Shown piece by piece: positions 7,205 through 15,625 of a stretch of DNA of 64,000 bases. The stretch is from Marinomonas gallaica (GTDB taxonomy: Bacteria > Pseudomonadota > Gammaproteobacteria > Pseudomonadales > Marinomonadaceae): the NCBI RefSeq assembly GCF_001639745.1, contig NZ_LTAX01000013.1, positions 45,719 to 109,718 on the forward strand. The letters run 5' to 3'. The translations under genes were made by a program, and so were the position numbers. Below the pieces are notes generated by a model. That model made no database searches and was not told the DNA's origin. It saw only the letters and a program-made list of their open reading frames with translations. Position 1 is the first letter of the stretch. Each line of letters begins with the position of its first letter.

Positions 7205-9427
7205 GTGAACCCTATTAAGCGACTTAAAAAGATTTCACTCTGTTCGAACATGAACAACCTTGACCGGTCTGTCAGGGCCATTCTCGGTATTTTACTTATT
7301 TCAATCAGTCCAATCGGGGTCGATGCATCAGGAAATGACGTGATTGGGTGGTTTTTTGCTGTCTTTGGCATCGCGAATGTTATCTCCGCCGCGACAAGTT
7401 GGTGCTTTATGTACTCACTGGTCGGTCTAACCAGCTTATCTAAAAAGGATGATGACAACGACGACCAAAGCTTTGAACTCGATTTTAAGTCGATCAGAAA
7501 AAAAGCACTTGTCGGATTTGGCACGGTTTCAATATTGATCAGCGCATTTTTCATTGGCGAAGGCTATGAGTCAGGCAAAGCAACGGTGCAAGCCATGGAA
7601 CTACAGCAGCTGCACCGCAGCGCGGCTTTAATCACCAGTGACCTGGAAAGAGCACTAGGCAAAGAGATCTCTGAAGCACCAGACATTGCCACGCTAAGCC
7701 GTAAGATTGCTCAAGAACACTTTATAACCGATACGCCTATGTTTGTTGCGATCAAGCAAGCCAACAACGCGTGGCTATTCCATGCAAAAAATATCGACAA
7801 AGCCTCTCAAACAGACATATTAGAAACACTAAAAACACCCAACAACAACGAACTGGCCCGCTTAATGTCGCCGTACGTTGAACATGATTTTTTTCACAAT
7901 ATTGATGACATAGAAGACTACTATTACTCAATAAATGGCAAGCAATACGCCATTACACATCATGGCTTAGCGGTGCAAAACACATCACCCACACACATTT
8001 ATGTCGGTGAATTAAGCCTTAGCTCTGATTACTTGGTCGACAGTGTCGTTTACCGAATGCTGATTTCGTCCGCAGTGGTCATTTGGATAGCTCTATGGGG
8101 CGCTGTTGCGGTTGCATTCTTTATTTGGAAGCACGTGGAAAGCTCCAACTACCGAGCGATAAAAGCCGCCAACACTGATTCGCAAACAGGCTTATTAAAT
8201 GAGCGCGCACTAAGAGAACTATTCTCAAACAACCTCACTCTCCGCTCTAATAGGGAATACACAGTTTATGCGGCGAAGTTCCGAAACTTATCACAAATTC
8301 TAGCGACCAATAGCTCCATTGTACTCACACAAGTATTACAACAGCTGGCCACAAGATTAAAACAAGAGGTGGATCCTGAGTGTATTTTAGGCCGCCTAAA
8401 TGACAGCACCTTCATCATTATTACACCCGTTGCTAAAGCCAACTGCGTTAACCACTTCAAACAGCGCATTAATGAAACTCAACACTTGGATAACTTTCAG
8501 TTTTCGCTAGAGCCCACGGAAGTCGAATTAAACTACCCAACAGATGTCAGTGATTTTGAAAGCCTTATTTCATCTGTTTCTACACTGATTTATCATGCCA
8601 ATCAGCAACGCTTACCGTATTTGCGCTACCAGCAACACTTGATTCAAAACAGCCGAAAAGTGTCGCAATACTCAGCGGCATTAAAAACAGCCATTGAAGA
8701 AAAGCAGTTCGAACTGTACCTACAACCCAAAGTAGACATGCGCACAAGTGATATAGTCGGCGCTGAAGCACTGATTCGCTGGAACCATCCTGAAGACGGG
8801 CTGCTTTCCCCCTATCACTTTCTAGACTTAGTTGAGCAAAGCAATATACGTTCGTCATTTGCTTTATTCGTGGTGAACGAAGTGTGCCGTATGGCACTTG
8901 CATTACAATCAGCAGGTTATCAGCTGCCATTGTCATTGAACTTAAACGGCTATGATGTGTTTGACCCTAGCGTCATTGCGACCTTAGAACAGGTTTCAAA
9001 AGAGCTGTTGGTCCAGAACCACTTAATGCTAGAAATCGAGTTAACGGAATCTGAAACCGCACTCGACGTTGACCACATCGCCAAGCAATTAGATTATATC
9101 TCTAATCTAGGCTTCGCCATTGCACTTGACGACTTTGGTACGGGTATGAGTTCATTCTCTTACTCCCATGCACTGCCTATAAACACGATAAAAATCGACC
9201 GTTCCTTTGTTTTGAACATCAATGACTCCGATCAATCGCACATCCCCATCAAAGCCATTTTATTCTTAGCAGAAAACTACGGCTACAACGTTGTCGTTGA
9301 AGGCGTGGAAACACAACAACAAGTCAATATCTTAACTGAATTGGGCTGCACCGTTTGCCAAGGGTACTTCTACTCTAAACCCATCACTTTCGATACGTTT
9401 GTTAAATGTCTCCCCGACCTTCCATAA
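7205..9427 (+). CDS. DUF2892-GGDEF(degenerate)-EAL phosphodiesterase
   Basis: A membrane protein that probably degrades c-di-GMP. The N-terminus (SNMNNLDRSVRAILGILLI) is a DUF2892-like two-helix module; another helix follows near AFFIGEGYES, then a periplasmic sensor of about 160 residues and a helix before the catalytic part. The GGDEF domain has lost its signature (RLNDSTF replaces the GG(D/E)EF loop). The EAL domain keeps EALIRW, the catalytic Glu in ELTESETA, DDFGTG, KIDRSFV, VEGVET and CQGYFYSKP, so PDE activity is expected. GTG at 7205 is chosen: AGAGA lies 8 nt upstream and it includes the full DUF2892 start. ATG 7250 is the alternative. Confidence 0.85.
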   Translation: MNPIKRLKKISLCSNMNNLDRSVRAILGILLISISPIGVDASGNDVIGWFFAVFGIANVISAATSWCFMYSLVGLTSLSKKDDDNDDQSFELDFKSIRKKALVGFGTVSILISAFFIGEGYESGKATVQAMELQQLHRSAALITSDLERALGKEISEAPDIATLSRKIAQEHFITDTPMFVAIKQANNAWLFHAKNIDKASQTDILETLKTPNNNELARLMSPYVEHDFFHNIDDIEDYYYSINGKQYAITHHGLAVQNTSPTHIYVGELSLSSDYLVDSVVYRMLISSAVVIWIALWGAVAVAFFIWKHVESSNYRAIKAANTDSQTGLLNERALRELFSNNLTLRSNREYTVYAAKFRNLSQILATNSSIVLTQVLQQLATRLKQEVDPECILGRLNDSTFIIITPVAKANCVNHFKQRINETQHLDNFQFSLEPTEVELNYPTDVSDFESLISSVSTLIYHANQQRLPYLRYQQHLIQNSRKVSQYSAALKTAIEEKQFELYLQPKVDMRTSDIVGAEALIRWNHPEDGLLSPYHFLDLVEQSNIRSSFALFVVNEVCRMALALQSAGYQLPLSLNLNGYDVFDPSVIATLEQVSKELLVQNHLMLEIELTESETALDVDHIAKQLDYISNLGFAIALDDFGTGMSSFSYSHALPINTIKIDRSFVLNINDSDQSHIPIKAILFLAENYGYNVVVEGVETQQQVNILTELGCTVCQGYFYSKPITFDTFVKCLPDLP

Positions 9428-9456
9428 GTAGTCGTAGGTAGCCACTGGAACCAAGA

Positions 9457-10152
9457 TTAAGACGCGCGGCGACATTGCCAGGTTTGATCACCAGACGCCA
9501 AGGTCGCTTCAGCGCCTTTGTTCCAAAAGCTAACATGACCTTTGCTGTACTTCGCTCCCGATGCACTTTTAACTCGCGGTAACATCAACGCTTGCTCTGC
9601 CAATAATAACTCAACAGTATCAGGACCGACAAAACGCACGCCCAAATTGGCGATGCTATTGGCATTTCGACAGCTATACTCAGAGACCTGATCTAGCGCC
9701 GCATCTTGCTTTGACGCAGTCGGAGCCATCTCAATCATCTTTAATCTCTGGGTGCCGCTCGCATCCTCAGCCACTAGCCATGTATCAGACAAACGACGAA
9801 TCGTGACCGTCTCTTTAAGCGCACTTAAAAAACGTTGTTCTTGCTTCATCAACGCCGGAGCACACGCCATGCGTGTTGACACCGCCTGATCCACTTTCAA
9901 AGTCTTCCCTTGCTCGATCAAGTTTGCTGAGTAGCGATTACAGCTTGTCGAGCCACTGATACGACCCTGTTCTGAGAACAACACCGTGACATGAGAATTG
10001 TCTATGATACCTCCCTGATCAATGCTTTCGACTTGCCACTGACCAGACAGCTGCGCCAACGAGACATCGTCATACTCAGATGACGTCTGATGTGATGAAC
10101 ACCCCGCCACTGTCAGAGCAACCAGTGCCCCACCTAACCAATAACGCTTCAT
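9457..10152 (-). CDS. META-domain / MliC lysozyme-inhibitor lipoprotein
   Basis: A 231-residue lipoprotein with lipobox LTVAGC near residue 18. The first half is a META (HslJ-like) domain with ISGSTSCNRYSANL and MACAPALMKQEQRFLSAL. The second half is a MliC-type domain with YSCRNANSIANLGVRF, LPRVKSASGAKYS and FWNKGAEATL, the fold that inhibits C-type lysozyme. Fusion of the two implies an envelope-protection role. ATG 10152 is the start because GGAGG lies just upstream; a longer frame would add 28 residues without a signal peptide. Monocistronic. Confidence 0.87.
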   Translation of the reverse strand: MKRYWLGGALVALTVAGCSSHQTSSEYDDVSLAQLSGQWQVESIDQGGIIDNSHVTVLFSEQGRISGSTSCNRYSANLIEQGKTLKVDQAVSTRMACAPALMKQEQRFLSALKETVTIRRLSDTWLVAEDASGTQRLKMIEMAPTASKQDAALDQVSEYSCRNANSIANLGVRFVGPDTVELLLAEQALMLPRVKSASGAKYSKGHVSFWNKGAEATLASGDQTWQCRRAS

Positions 10153-10389
10153 AATGCCTCCTTCCGTAATGACTATAAACTTTCTATACGCTAACCAAAT
10201 ACGCCAGCAATGAACAGCATCAAAAAACGAATCCACCTAGACTACAAGAACCTTACACCTCACACGCAAATGTAGGCCTAAATTGGAACGTTGAGTCTGC
10301 GTAGGTGCGTAATAAGACAGCACTAACGATTCTCAAATTTCATAAAACATGCAACTATAAAACCACTAACTAAATCCAAGGAAGTGGTT

Positions 10390-11634
10390 ATGAAAATCAT
10401 CAACGCGCGATTACGTCACCAAGACACACTCTTTACCCTTGAATGTGAGCACGGCGTGTTCAAATCGATCACTCCACAAACGTCTGTTATCTCTGAACCC
10501 TGCGATATCGATGCGCAACAAAAACTGGTCTGCGCCCCCTTTATTGAGCCCCATATTCATTTAGACGCGGTGCTGACCGCCGGCGAACCACGCTGGAACA
10601 AAAGCGGCACGCTGTTTGAAGGCATTGAATGCTGGGCCGAGCGCAAGCAGCAACTCACCCAAGACGATGTTCAACGCCGAGTACTCAAAGCCGCCGAGCT
10701 ACTGATTAGCCACGGGGTGCAACACATTCGCACCCACATTGACGTGACCGACCCGGAGCTCACAGCCCTTAAAGCCATCGTGCCGCTAAAAGCGCAGCTC
10801 GCCCCCTACCTGGATTTGCAGATCGTCGCGTTCCCTCAAGAAGGCATCTTGTCTTACCCCAATGGCAAAGCCTTAATGGAACAAGCCCTTGAACTGGGCG
10901 CAGACGTGATTGGTGGCATCCCGCATTTTGAATTCACCCGCGAATACGGCGTTGAGTCCATGCGCTGGGTGATCGAGCTGGCGCAGAAGCATAATAAATT
11001 GGTGGACGTACACTGTGATGAAATCGATGACGAGCAGTCGCGCTTTTTAGAAGTGCTTGCGACCGCCGCGCTGGAAAGCGGCCTAGGTGATCGCGTCACC
11101 GCCAGCCACACCGTCGCCATGCATTCGTACAACAACGCCTACTGCTCCAAACTGTTTCGTTTGCTGAAGCGCTCCGGCATTAACTTTGTCTCCTGCCCGA
11201 CCGAAAACATCCACCTACAAGGGCGCTTTGATACCTTCCCCAAACGTCGCGGCATCACCCGCGTCAAAGAACTGCGCGATGCCGGCATCAACGTTGCCCT
11301 CGCCCAAGACTCCATCCAAGACCCTTGGTACAGCCTCGGCAACGGCAAACTGCTGCGCCAAGTCGACTTCGCCCTGCACGCCTGCCACATGATGGGCTAC
11401 GACGACTTCTCTACCGCCCTCGACTTCATCACCGACAACAGCGCTAAAGTACTGCACATCAGCGACCAATACGGCATCGACGTCGGCAAACCCGCCAACT
11501 TCATCGTCCTCAACGGCGCCGACGACGTCGAAGTCATCCGCGAACAAGCCGACGTGCTGTACTCGGTTCGTGAGGGCAAGGTGATTGTTGAAAGGCAACC
11601 AGCGGTAGTGAAGACAAGCGTGGAATTGGGGTGA
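10390..11634 (+). CDS. codA: Cytosine deaminase, amidohydrolase family
   Basis: Hydrolyses cytosine to uracil and ammonia for pyrimidine salvage. Metal ligands match E. coli CodA: PHIHLDAV near residue 57, VDVHCDEIDDE with its His and catalytic Glu, SHTVAMHSY, and the Asp in AQDSIQDPWYSLGNG. The length of 414 residues is normal. ATG 10390 is preferred over the in-frame GTG at 10384, since GGAAG ends 7 nt before it. No permease (codB) is adjacent. The last 500 bp are markedly richer in C-ending codons than neighbouring genes, which could mean recombination or transfer. Related isopropylammelide-type deaminases are a less likely alternative. Confidence 0.9.
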   Translation: MKIINARLRHQDTLFTLECEHGVFKSITPQTSVISEPCDIDAQQKLVCAPFIEPHIHLDAVLTAGEPRWNKSGTLFEGIECWAERKQQLTQDDVQRRVLKAAELLISHGVQHIRTHIDVTDPELTALKAIVPLKAQLAPYLDLQIVAFPQEGILSYPNGKALMEQALELGADVIGGIPHFEFTREYGVESMRWVIELAQKHNKLVDVHCDEIDDEQSRFLEVLATAALESGLGDRVTASHTVAMHSYNNAYCSKLFRLLKRSGINFVSCPTENIHLQGRFDTFPKRRGITRVKELRDAGINVALAQDSIQDPWYSLGNGKLLRQVDFALHACHMMGYDDFSTALDFITDNSAKVLHISDQYGIDVGKPANFIVLNGADDVEVIREQADVLYSVREGKVIVERQPAVVKTSVELG

Positions 11635-11649
11635 AGTTTTAGAGCCAAG

Positions 11650-11670
11650 CCCCATCGGTGAGAGATGGGG
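11650..11670 (+). terminator. Possible codA terminator hairpin
   Basis: A 7-bp stem CCCCATC / GATGGGG about 15 nt after the codA stop. No U-tract follows, so termination is only likely. Confidence 0.45.
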
Positions 11671-11712
11671 TTGGGTATTGGGTGTGTTGGGAGAGATAGT
11701 AGTTAGTAAGAG

Positions 11713-11807
11713 TTAGCGCCAAATTAAGTTGTGAGCGGTGCTTGACTATGCTTTAGCGAAACGAAAACGCCAAGCGTTGCGAATCACTCTTAAATGCTTT
11801 GTTAGAT
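11713..11807 (-). repeat. Integron attC site (Vibrio-type), cassette end
   Basis: Read on the minus strand it begins ATCTAACAAAGCATTTAAGAG, continues through GATTCGCAACGCTTGGCG and ends near CTTAATTTGGCGCTAAC. This is the organisation of Vibrio-type attC sites: an RYYYAAC box, an imperfect long palindrome and a terminal GTTRRRY box. The terminal box is degenerate (GCTAACT). It lies directly downstream of the cassette gene at 11816, whose stop codon is near the first box. Confidence 0.75.
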
Positions 11808-11815
11808 GCGTGGTA

Positions 11816-12361
11816 TCAAGTACTCATGGTCAAGGCTTCAATATTGCTTTCAACCCAACTAGAAATAACCTTCTTTGCATTTCGTTCGATTGTTTTTCGC
11901 CCAAACGTTCGGTTCCAGATGCTACTTGGCAGCATGTCCTCAGTTATTTCACCTAAAATATATACAGGTCGTTTAAAACAGCCTTGCTGCATAAAAAAGT
12001 CTTCAGAAATATACCCCGTAACACGACACAAGATTACCTTGCTTTGTTTGGTTCTTACAAATACTAGATCGCCCGCCTGCATCACGGATAACCAATACCG
12101 AATAGCTAAATCACAGCGACGCTTACCTGAATCTTCTAGTTTGATTTTTCCAGCGTCTACAAGTGATAGCTTAATATCTCGAACTAATTTGGCTAAGTCT
12201 TTCCCACTGAGGCTAAGCTCAGGGAAAATTAAATGCTTATGTTTTGTCGCAACTTCTAAATCACCACAACTGCCGTGAGCACTGTAAATGTATGGCGAAT
12301 TTTCATTAAGATCGAGGTCCTTCCAACCATCGTTGTCCATACGGATAAACCAAATATTCAT
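11816..12361 (-). CDS. Integron cassette protein, unknown function
   Basis: A 181-residue soluble protein starting MNIWFIRMDNDGWKDLDL. The strand-rich core (GDLVFVRTKQSKVILCRVTGYI, FKRPVYILGEI) looks like a PUA/EVE-type or small-molecule/nucleic-acid binding module, but I cannot assign a family. It lies between attC boxes at 11807 and 12389 with a GTTAGGC core 28 nt before the start, so it is a mobile cassette gene. ATG 12361 has AGGA 6 nt upstream. The longer in-frame extension runs through the preceding attC and is unlikely to be translated. Confidence 0.75.
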   Translation of the reverse strand: MNIWFIRMDNDGWKDLDLNENSPYIYSAHGSCGDLEVATKHKHLIFPELSLSGKDLAKLVRDIKLSLVDAGKIKLEDSGKRRCDLAIRYWLSVMQAGDLVFVRTKQSKVILCRVTGYISEDFFMQQGCFKRPVYILGEITEDMLPSSIWNRTFGRKTIERNAKKVISSWVESNIEALTMST

Positions 12362-12388
12362 TCTGAATCCTATCATTATCGAGAAAGT

Positions 12389-12479
12389 GCCTAACGCCCA
12401 CATAAAAGGCGGAACGTCAGCGACGTCCAGCGCACGAAGTGTAGCGGTTTGGCTGTCCCTCTGGCTGGCCTTATTATGC
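12389..12479 (-). repeat. Integron attC site, upstream of the cassette gene
   Basis: On the minus strand it ends GGGCGTTAGGC (consensus GTTRRRY core) and begins GCATAATAAGGCC, which pairs with GCCTTTTATGTGGGCG; the outer box has one mismatch to RYYYAAC. The interior contains GACGTCGCTGACGTTCC-type palindromic sequence. It separates the cassette at 11816 from a truncated cassette gene at 12486. Confidence 0.65.
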
Positions 12480-12485
12480 GTGACC

Positions 12486-12572
12486 TTACTGCCCATTTTC
12501 TATGGCCTGTTTAATTATTGGCACAACGGTTTCGGGAGTAATCCCGCGCTCTTGGCAATATTTTTGTAGACA
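12486..12572 (-). pseudogene. 3' end of a truncated cassette gene
   Basis: The minus strand reads an open C-terminus, ECLQKYCQERGITPETVVP and IIKQAIENGQ, ending in TAA 6 nt before the attC at 12479. This is where a cassette gene should end. Its upstream part has been replaced by a transposase fragment. No family recognised. Confidence 0.45.
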
Positions 12573-12573
12573 C

Positions 12574-12789
12574 TCAGTTATACGCCTCTGCGCTCATATT
12601 CCACCGGTCTAAGACAGCCCAAACGGAGTGCCTGCTCTCTCGGTTATAAAACACTTCGATGAACTCGAAGATAGCGGATTTGGCCGCCGTGATCGACTCG
12701 AAATGCTCGGCATATATCAGTTTCACCTCCAGCTGACTGAGAAACGATCCCGTGTGCGCGATGTCCCAACAATTTCCCTTACGGCTCAT
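12574..12789 (-). pseudogene. IS3-family transposase (OrfB) fragment
   Basis: The minus strand encodes MSRKGNCWDIAHTGSFLSQL followed by a helical segment and IFEFIEVFYNRESRHSVW. These are the hallmark C-terminal motifs of IS3/IS150-type DDE transposases (SRKGNCWDNA and EVFYNRxRRHS). The catalytic N-terminal part is missing, the last residues have diverged, and no matching inverted repeats are seen. It is a remnant, not an active insertion sequence. Confidence 0.85.
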
Positions 12790-12924
12790 GGAGTAGCTCC
12801 GTGCTAAGGGCTAGCCAAACAATAGAAGGTATCTTCTGTTCGCGGGTAACTCTGTAGCCTAAAACGTCTCAATCAGCTGACGCTTTAGCTTTCGGATGAA
12901 TTGATTTGCTAGGCAACTCAACAT

Positions 12925-13027
12925 CGATAATCCAATCCGCCTCGGCGAACATATCCAATTATGCTCGATCACCAATACCGAGTTACCGGCATCCACTAAG
13001 CGATGCAATGTCCCGCTAAATGTGCCA
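12925..13027 (-). pseudogene. uvrA-like gene fragment with frameshift
   Basis: The minus strand encodes LHRLVDAGNSVLVIEHN and, after loss of two bases, DMFAEADWIIDVEL. This is the Walker-B/H-loop end of an excinuclease ABC subunit A (typical LHRLVDxGNTVxVIEHNLDV...ADWIIDLGPEGG). Only about 35 codons survive. It lies in a stretch of broken genes between the IS3 fragment and the LysR gene. Confidence 0.75.
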
Positions 13028-13120
13028 ACACAAATTCAATAAAACAGGAGGCCCAGTTGTACTTAGCGAAATTTTGCTGAATTAGCTATTGAAACTAGAA
13101 CATATTTTCTTACGGCGTAG

Positions 13121-14050
13121 TTAAGAAGACACTTTTTTAGTGGGTGCACAGAGTTGGAATAGTTGCGTGTTTTGGTCCACCCATTTAAGCAATTCCGCCA
13201 ATCGCGCAGACTTGTTATACCCTTGTCGATAAACCACAGATATTGGCAAAATTGGACTTCGCCACTCAGGCAGTAATTGTATGAGTTCGCCGCTTTCAAC
13301 TTTTTCGCGCACGACAAACCAAGGCAGATGCGCAAGCCCCATACCACCTTCGACTATATTCACCAAGCTGACAAAATCGCCACATTGAAAGGCGACATCC
13401 AGATTCACTTGCTCAATTTCCTTGCCACTTTTTAACACCCAGGTGGGGCTTTCACCTTCAAAAATTTGAATACTCTTGTGTTTCACCAAATCTGAAGGCT
13501 GACGAATAGGCTCACACGACTTCAGGTACTCAGGGGACGCCACTACTACGCGGTTACTGGACCCAATTTGCTTTTCTATCAAATTTTCGTCTCGGTTTTT
13601 GCCCATTCTAAAGGCTAGATCAATCCCTTCCTTAAAGAGGTTTTCATATTCATAAGACAACTGAAGCGAAACGGAAATATTTGGCCATTGCTGGAGAAAA
13701 GTAGGAAACAACGTTTCAGACAAAAAACGCCCCAAGGCCGGAGACGCCCCTAATCTCAAGCGACCAGCAACCCTAGTGCTCATGGTACGCATGTCATCCA
13801 GTAAATAGCTGGACTCTTCAAGTAGCACCATAGCGCGACCGTAGAGCAATCGGCCAGCGTCAGTAAGCCTCACGACTCGGGATGAACGCTCGAATAAGCT
13901 CAGCTTCAATTGCCCTTCAAGCTTAGCAATACTTGTACTTAGTTTTGACTTGGGGATCCCCAGTTTATCTGCTGCCGCTGTAAAATTAAGAGTGTCCGCC
14001 GAGACCACAAAATATTGCAGCAACCTCAAATCCATTGTTTCATATTTCAT
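13121..14050 (-). CDS. LysR family transcriptional regulator
   Basis: A 309-residue regulator. The N-terminal winged helix (MDLRLLQYFVVSADTLNFTAAADKLGIPKSKLSTSIAKLE) is followed by a periplasmic-binding-like effector domain (RLRLGASPALGRFL...VDQNTQLFQL). It is divergent from the alcohol dehydrogenase at 14158 with about 107 bp between the starts, the usual arrangement for a LysR protein controlling its neighbour. ATG 14050 gives a slightly longer N-terminus than ATG 14035; no clear Shine-Dalgarno decides between them. Confidence 0.92.
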   Translation of the reverse strand: MKYETMDLRLLQYFVVSADTLNFTAAADKLGIPKSKLSTSIAKLEGQLKLSLFERSSRVVRLTDAGRLLYGRAMVLLEESSYLLDDMRTMSTRVAGRLRLGASPALGRFLSETLFPTFLQQWPNISVSLQLSYEYENLFKEGIDLAFRMGKNRDENLIEKQIGSSNRVVVASPEYLKSCEPIRQPSDLVKHKSIQIFEGESPTWVLKSGKEIEQVNLDVAFQCGDFVSLVNIVEGGMGLAHLPWFVVREKVESGELIQLLPEWRSPILPISVVYRQGYNKSARLAELLKWVDQNTQLFQLCAPTKKVSS

Positions 14051-14157
14051 AACGATATGTTTTATAACTCACTATTGTTTAAATGAAGACTATGCATCAA
14101 ACTCCTTTTACCAGCAATGAAAGTTTGCTAAATCAAAACTGTTTAAAGGAGAGAGTC

Positions 14158-15159
14158 ATGATTAAAGCCTATGCAGCATCAGCACCTGGGGCCAAGCTAG
14201 AACCCTTCGAATACGATCCAGGTCCTTTGGCACACGATGACGTGGAAATTGATGTTGAATCGTGTGGTATATGCCATAGCGATCTCAGTATGTTGGACAA
14301 TGATTGGGGCTTCACTCAATACCCTTTTGTGCCCGGTCACGAGGTGATTGGCGTGGTCAACGCCGTGGGTGACAATGTGACGTCTATTCAGGTAGGCCAA
14401 CGCGTCGGTTTGGGCTGGCATTCAGCCTATTGCAACACCTGTGGTACCTGTCAATCGGGCGATCATAATTTGTGCTCTAAAGCCGAGATGACTATGGGTG
14501 GACGTCACGGTGGTTTTGCTGAAAAGGTCCGTGCTCAGGCCAGCGCTGTAGTGCCTCTTCCAGAAGGCATAAATCCTGACTCTGCCGGGCCCTTACTATG
14601 TGGTGGCATAACCGTATTCAATCCCTTGATTCAGTTTGGTGTTAAGCCAACGTTTAAAGTCGGTGTTATTGGCATTGGTGGTTTAGGGCATATTGCCTTG
14701 CAATTTTTAAACGCGTGGGGATGTGAAGTCACTGCATTTACCCGCAGCACCAAAGAGGCTGACGAACTCAAAAAACTGGGTGCACATAAAGTTTTAAACA
14801 GTAGTAATGCAGAAGAGCTGGAAGCCGCCGAAGGACGATTTGATTTTATTCTTTCTACGGTTAATGTGAAGCTGGACTGGAACGCCTATATCGCCACACT
14901 CGCGCCGAAAGGCCGCTTGCACTTTGTGGGTGCCACGCTAGAGCCATTGGATATCAACGTGTTCCCATTGATCATGGGGCAGCGCTCTGTGTCGGGTTCA
15001 CCCGTGGGAAGCCCAGCGACCATCCGTAACATGTTGGACTTTGCCAGCTTACACAATATTGCACCGGTAACAGAATACTATAGCTTTGAGCAAATAAACG
15101 AAGCGCTGGATAGACTACGCAATGGTAAACCCCATTATCGCATTGTCTTAAAACGCTAA
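14158..15159 (+). CDS. Zinc-dependent NAD(P) alcohol dehydrogenase
   Basis: A medium-chain dehydrogenase/reductase of 333 residues, close to YahK/cinnamyl-alcohol-dehydrogenase-type aldehyde reductases. Catalytic zinc ligands lie in CGICHSD and GHEVIG; the structural zinc cysteines are CNTCGTCQSGDHNLC; the nucleotide-binding Rossmann motif is VGVIGIGGLGHIALQ. ATG 14158 is the start because AAAGGAGAG lies just upstream; the in-frame extension to 14083 crosses the promoter region. It is probably regulated by the divergent LysR protein. Substrate unknown. Confidence 0.9.
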   Translation: MIKAYAASAPGAKLEPFEYDPGPLAHDDVEIDVESCGICHSDLSMLDNDWGFTQYPFVPGHEVIGVVNAVGDNVTSIQVGQRVGLGWHSAYCNTCGTCQSGDHNLCSKAEMTMGGRHGGFAEKVRAQASAVVPLPEGINPDSAGPLLCGGITVFNPLIQFGVKPTFKVGVIGIGGLGHIALQFLNAWGCEVTAFTRSTKEADELKKLGAHKVLNSSNAEELEAAEGRFDFILSTVNVKLDWNAYIATLAPKGRLHFVGATLEPLDINVFPLIMGQRSVSGSPVGSPATIRNMLDFASLHNIAPVTEYYSFEQINEALDRLRNGKPHYRIVLKR

Positions 15160-15286
15160 ATTTAAGCTAATTGTAGCGGCTTTATGGGTGTCCCAGATTA
15201 TTGACTTCTACCGATGGTTCCAGATATTGCTGGAACCTTCTCCAAAATTCTATGATTTTGGTAAATGCTCGATTATCCATAGTGAC

Positions 15287-15393
15287 ACTTAACTTTTAAA
15301 TAAGGTGCGCAGACGCGTAGGCGAAAATGGCGAAGCCGCCCGCGTGTTTGCGTCCCAGCGAACGCACTGAGTGCCAACAGCGTTTTGTTAGTC
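15287..15393 (-). repeat. Possible degenerate attC site
   Basis: On the minus strand the segment starts GACTAACAAAACGCTG, has the palindrome-rich interior typical of cassettes (GCGTTCGCTGGGACGC, GGCGGCTTCGCC) and ends AAAGTTAAGT, a GTTRRRY box. The first box deviates from RYYYAAC. No intact gene lies next to it on that strand, only a transposase remnant. Confidence 0.4.
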
Positions 15394-15418
15394 GTCCCTG
15401 AATAATGGCGTTTTTAGA

Positions 15419-15578
15419 CTAAAGCGCCATTTCATTTTCTAGCCTTCTTGGCAATAAGGCTTGAATCCATTCCATCCCGCTATAAAAGCAACCCCAGATC
15501 AAGGTAAAATTAAGCCACTTCAGCAACTTACGAAGGTTTTAACCACAGGCACTTAAGATCACGTTATTAAGTTAGCTG
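15419..15578 (-). pseudogene. Transposase C-terminal remnant (IS5-like)
   Basis: The minus strand encodes VILSACG, a TAA stop, then NLRKLLKWLNFTLIWG and ending RRLENEMAL before TAG. The NLRKLLK segment resembles the C-terminal end of IS5-type DDE transposases. The in-frame stop and missing catalytic domain show a dead fragment. A hairpin (AATGGCG / CGCCATT) follows it. Confidence 0.5.
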
Positions 15579-15625
15579 GCATATATAAAATCAAATAATT
15601 GCTACATTTTTTCGAAAAAATAGTT

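Noticed and set aside
10240..10389. Purine or other riboswitch ahead of codA
   Set aside because: I could not find the conserved core of any riboswitch class in this short leader.
11215..11655. Open frames antisense to the 3' end of codA
   Set aside because: They reflect the C-ending codon bias of codA; products show no motif, and they lack ribosome-binding sites.
12288..12569. 93-codon plus-strand frame across the attC at 12389
   Set aside because: It runs antisense to the cassette gene and through the attC palindrome, and has no coding support.
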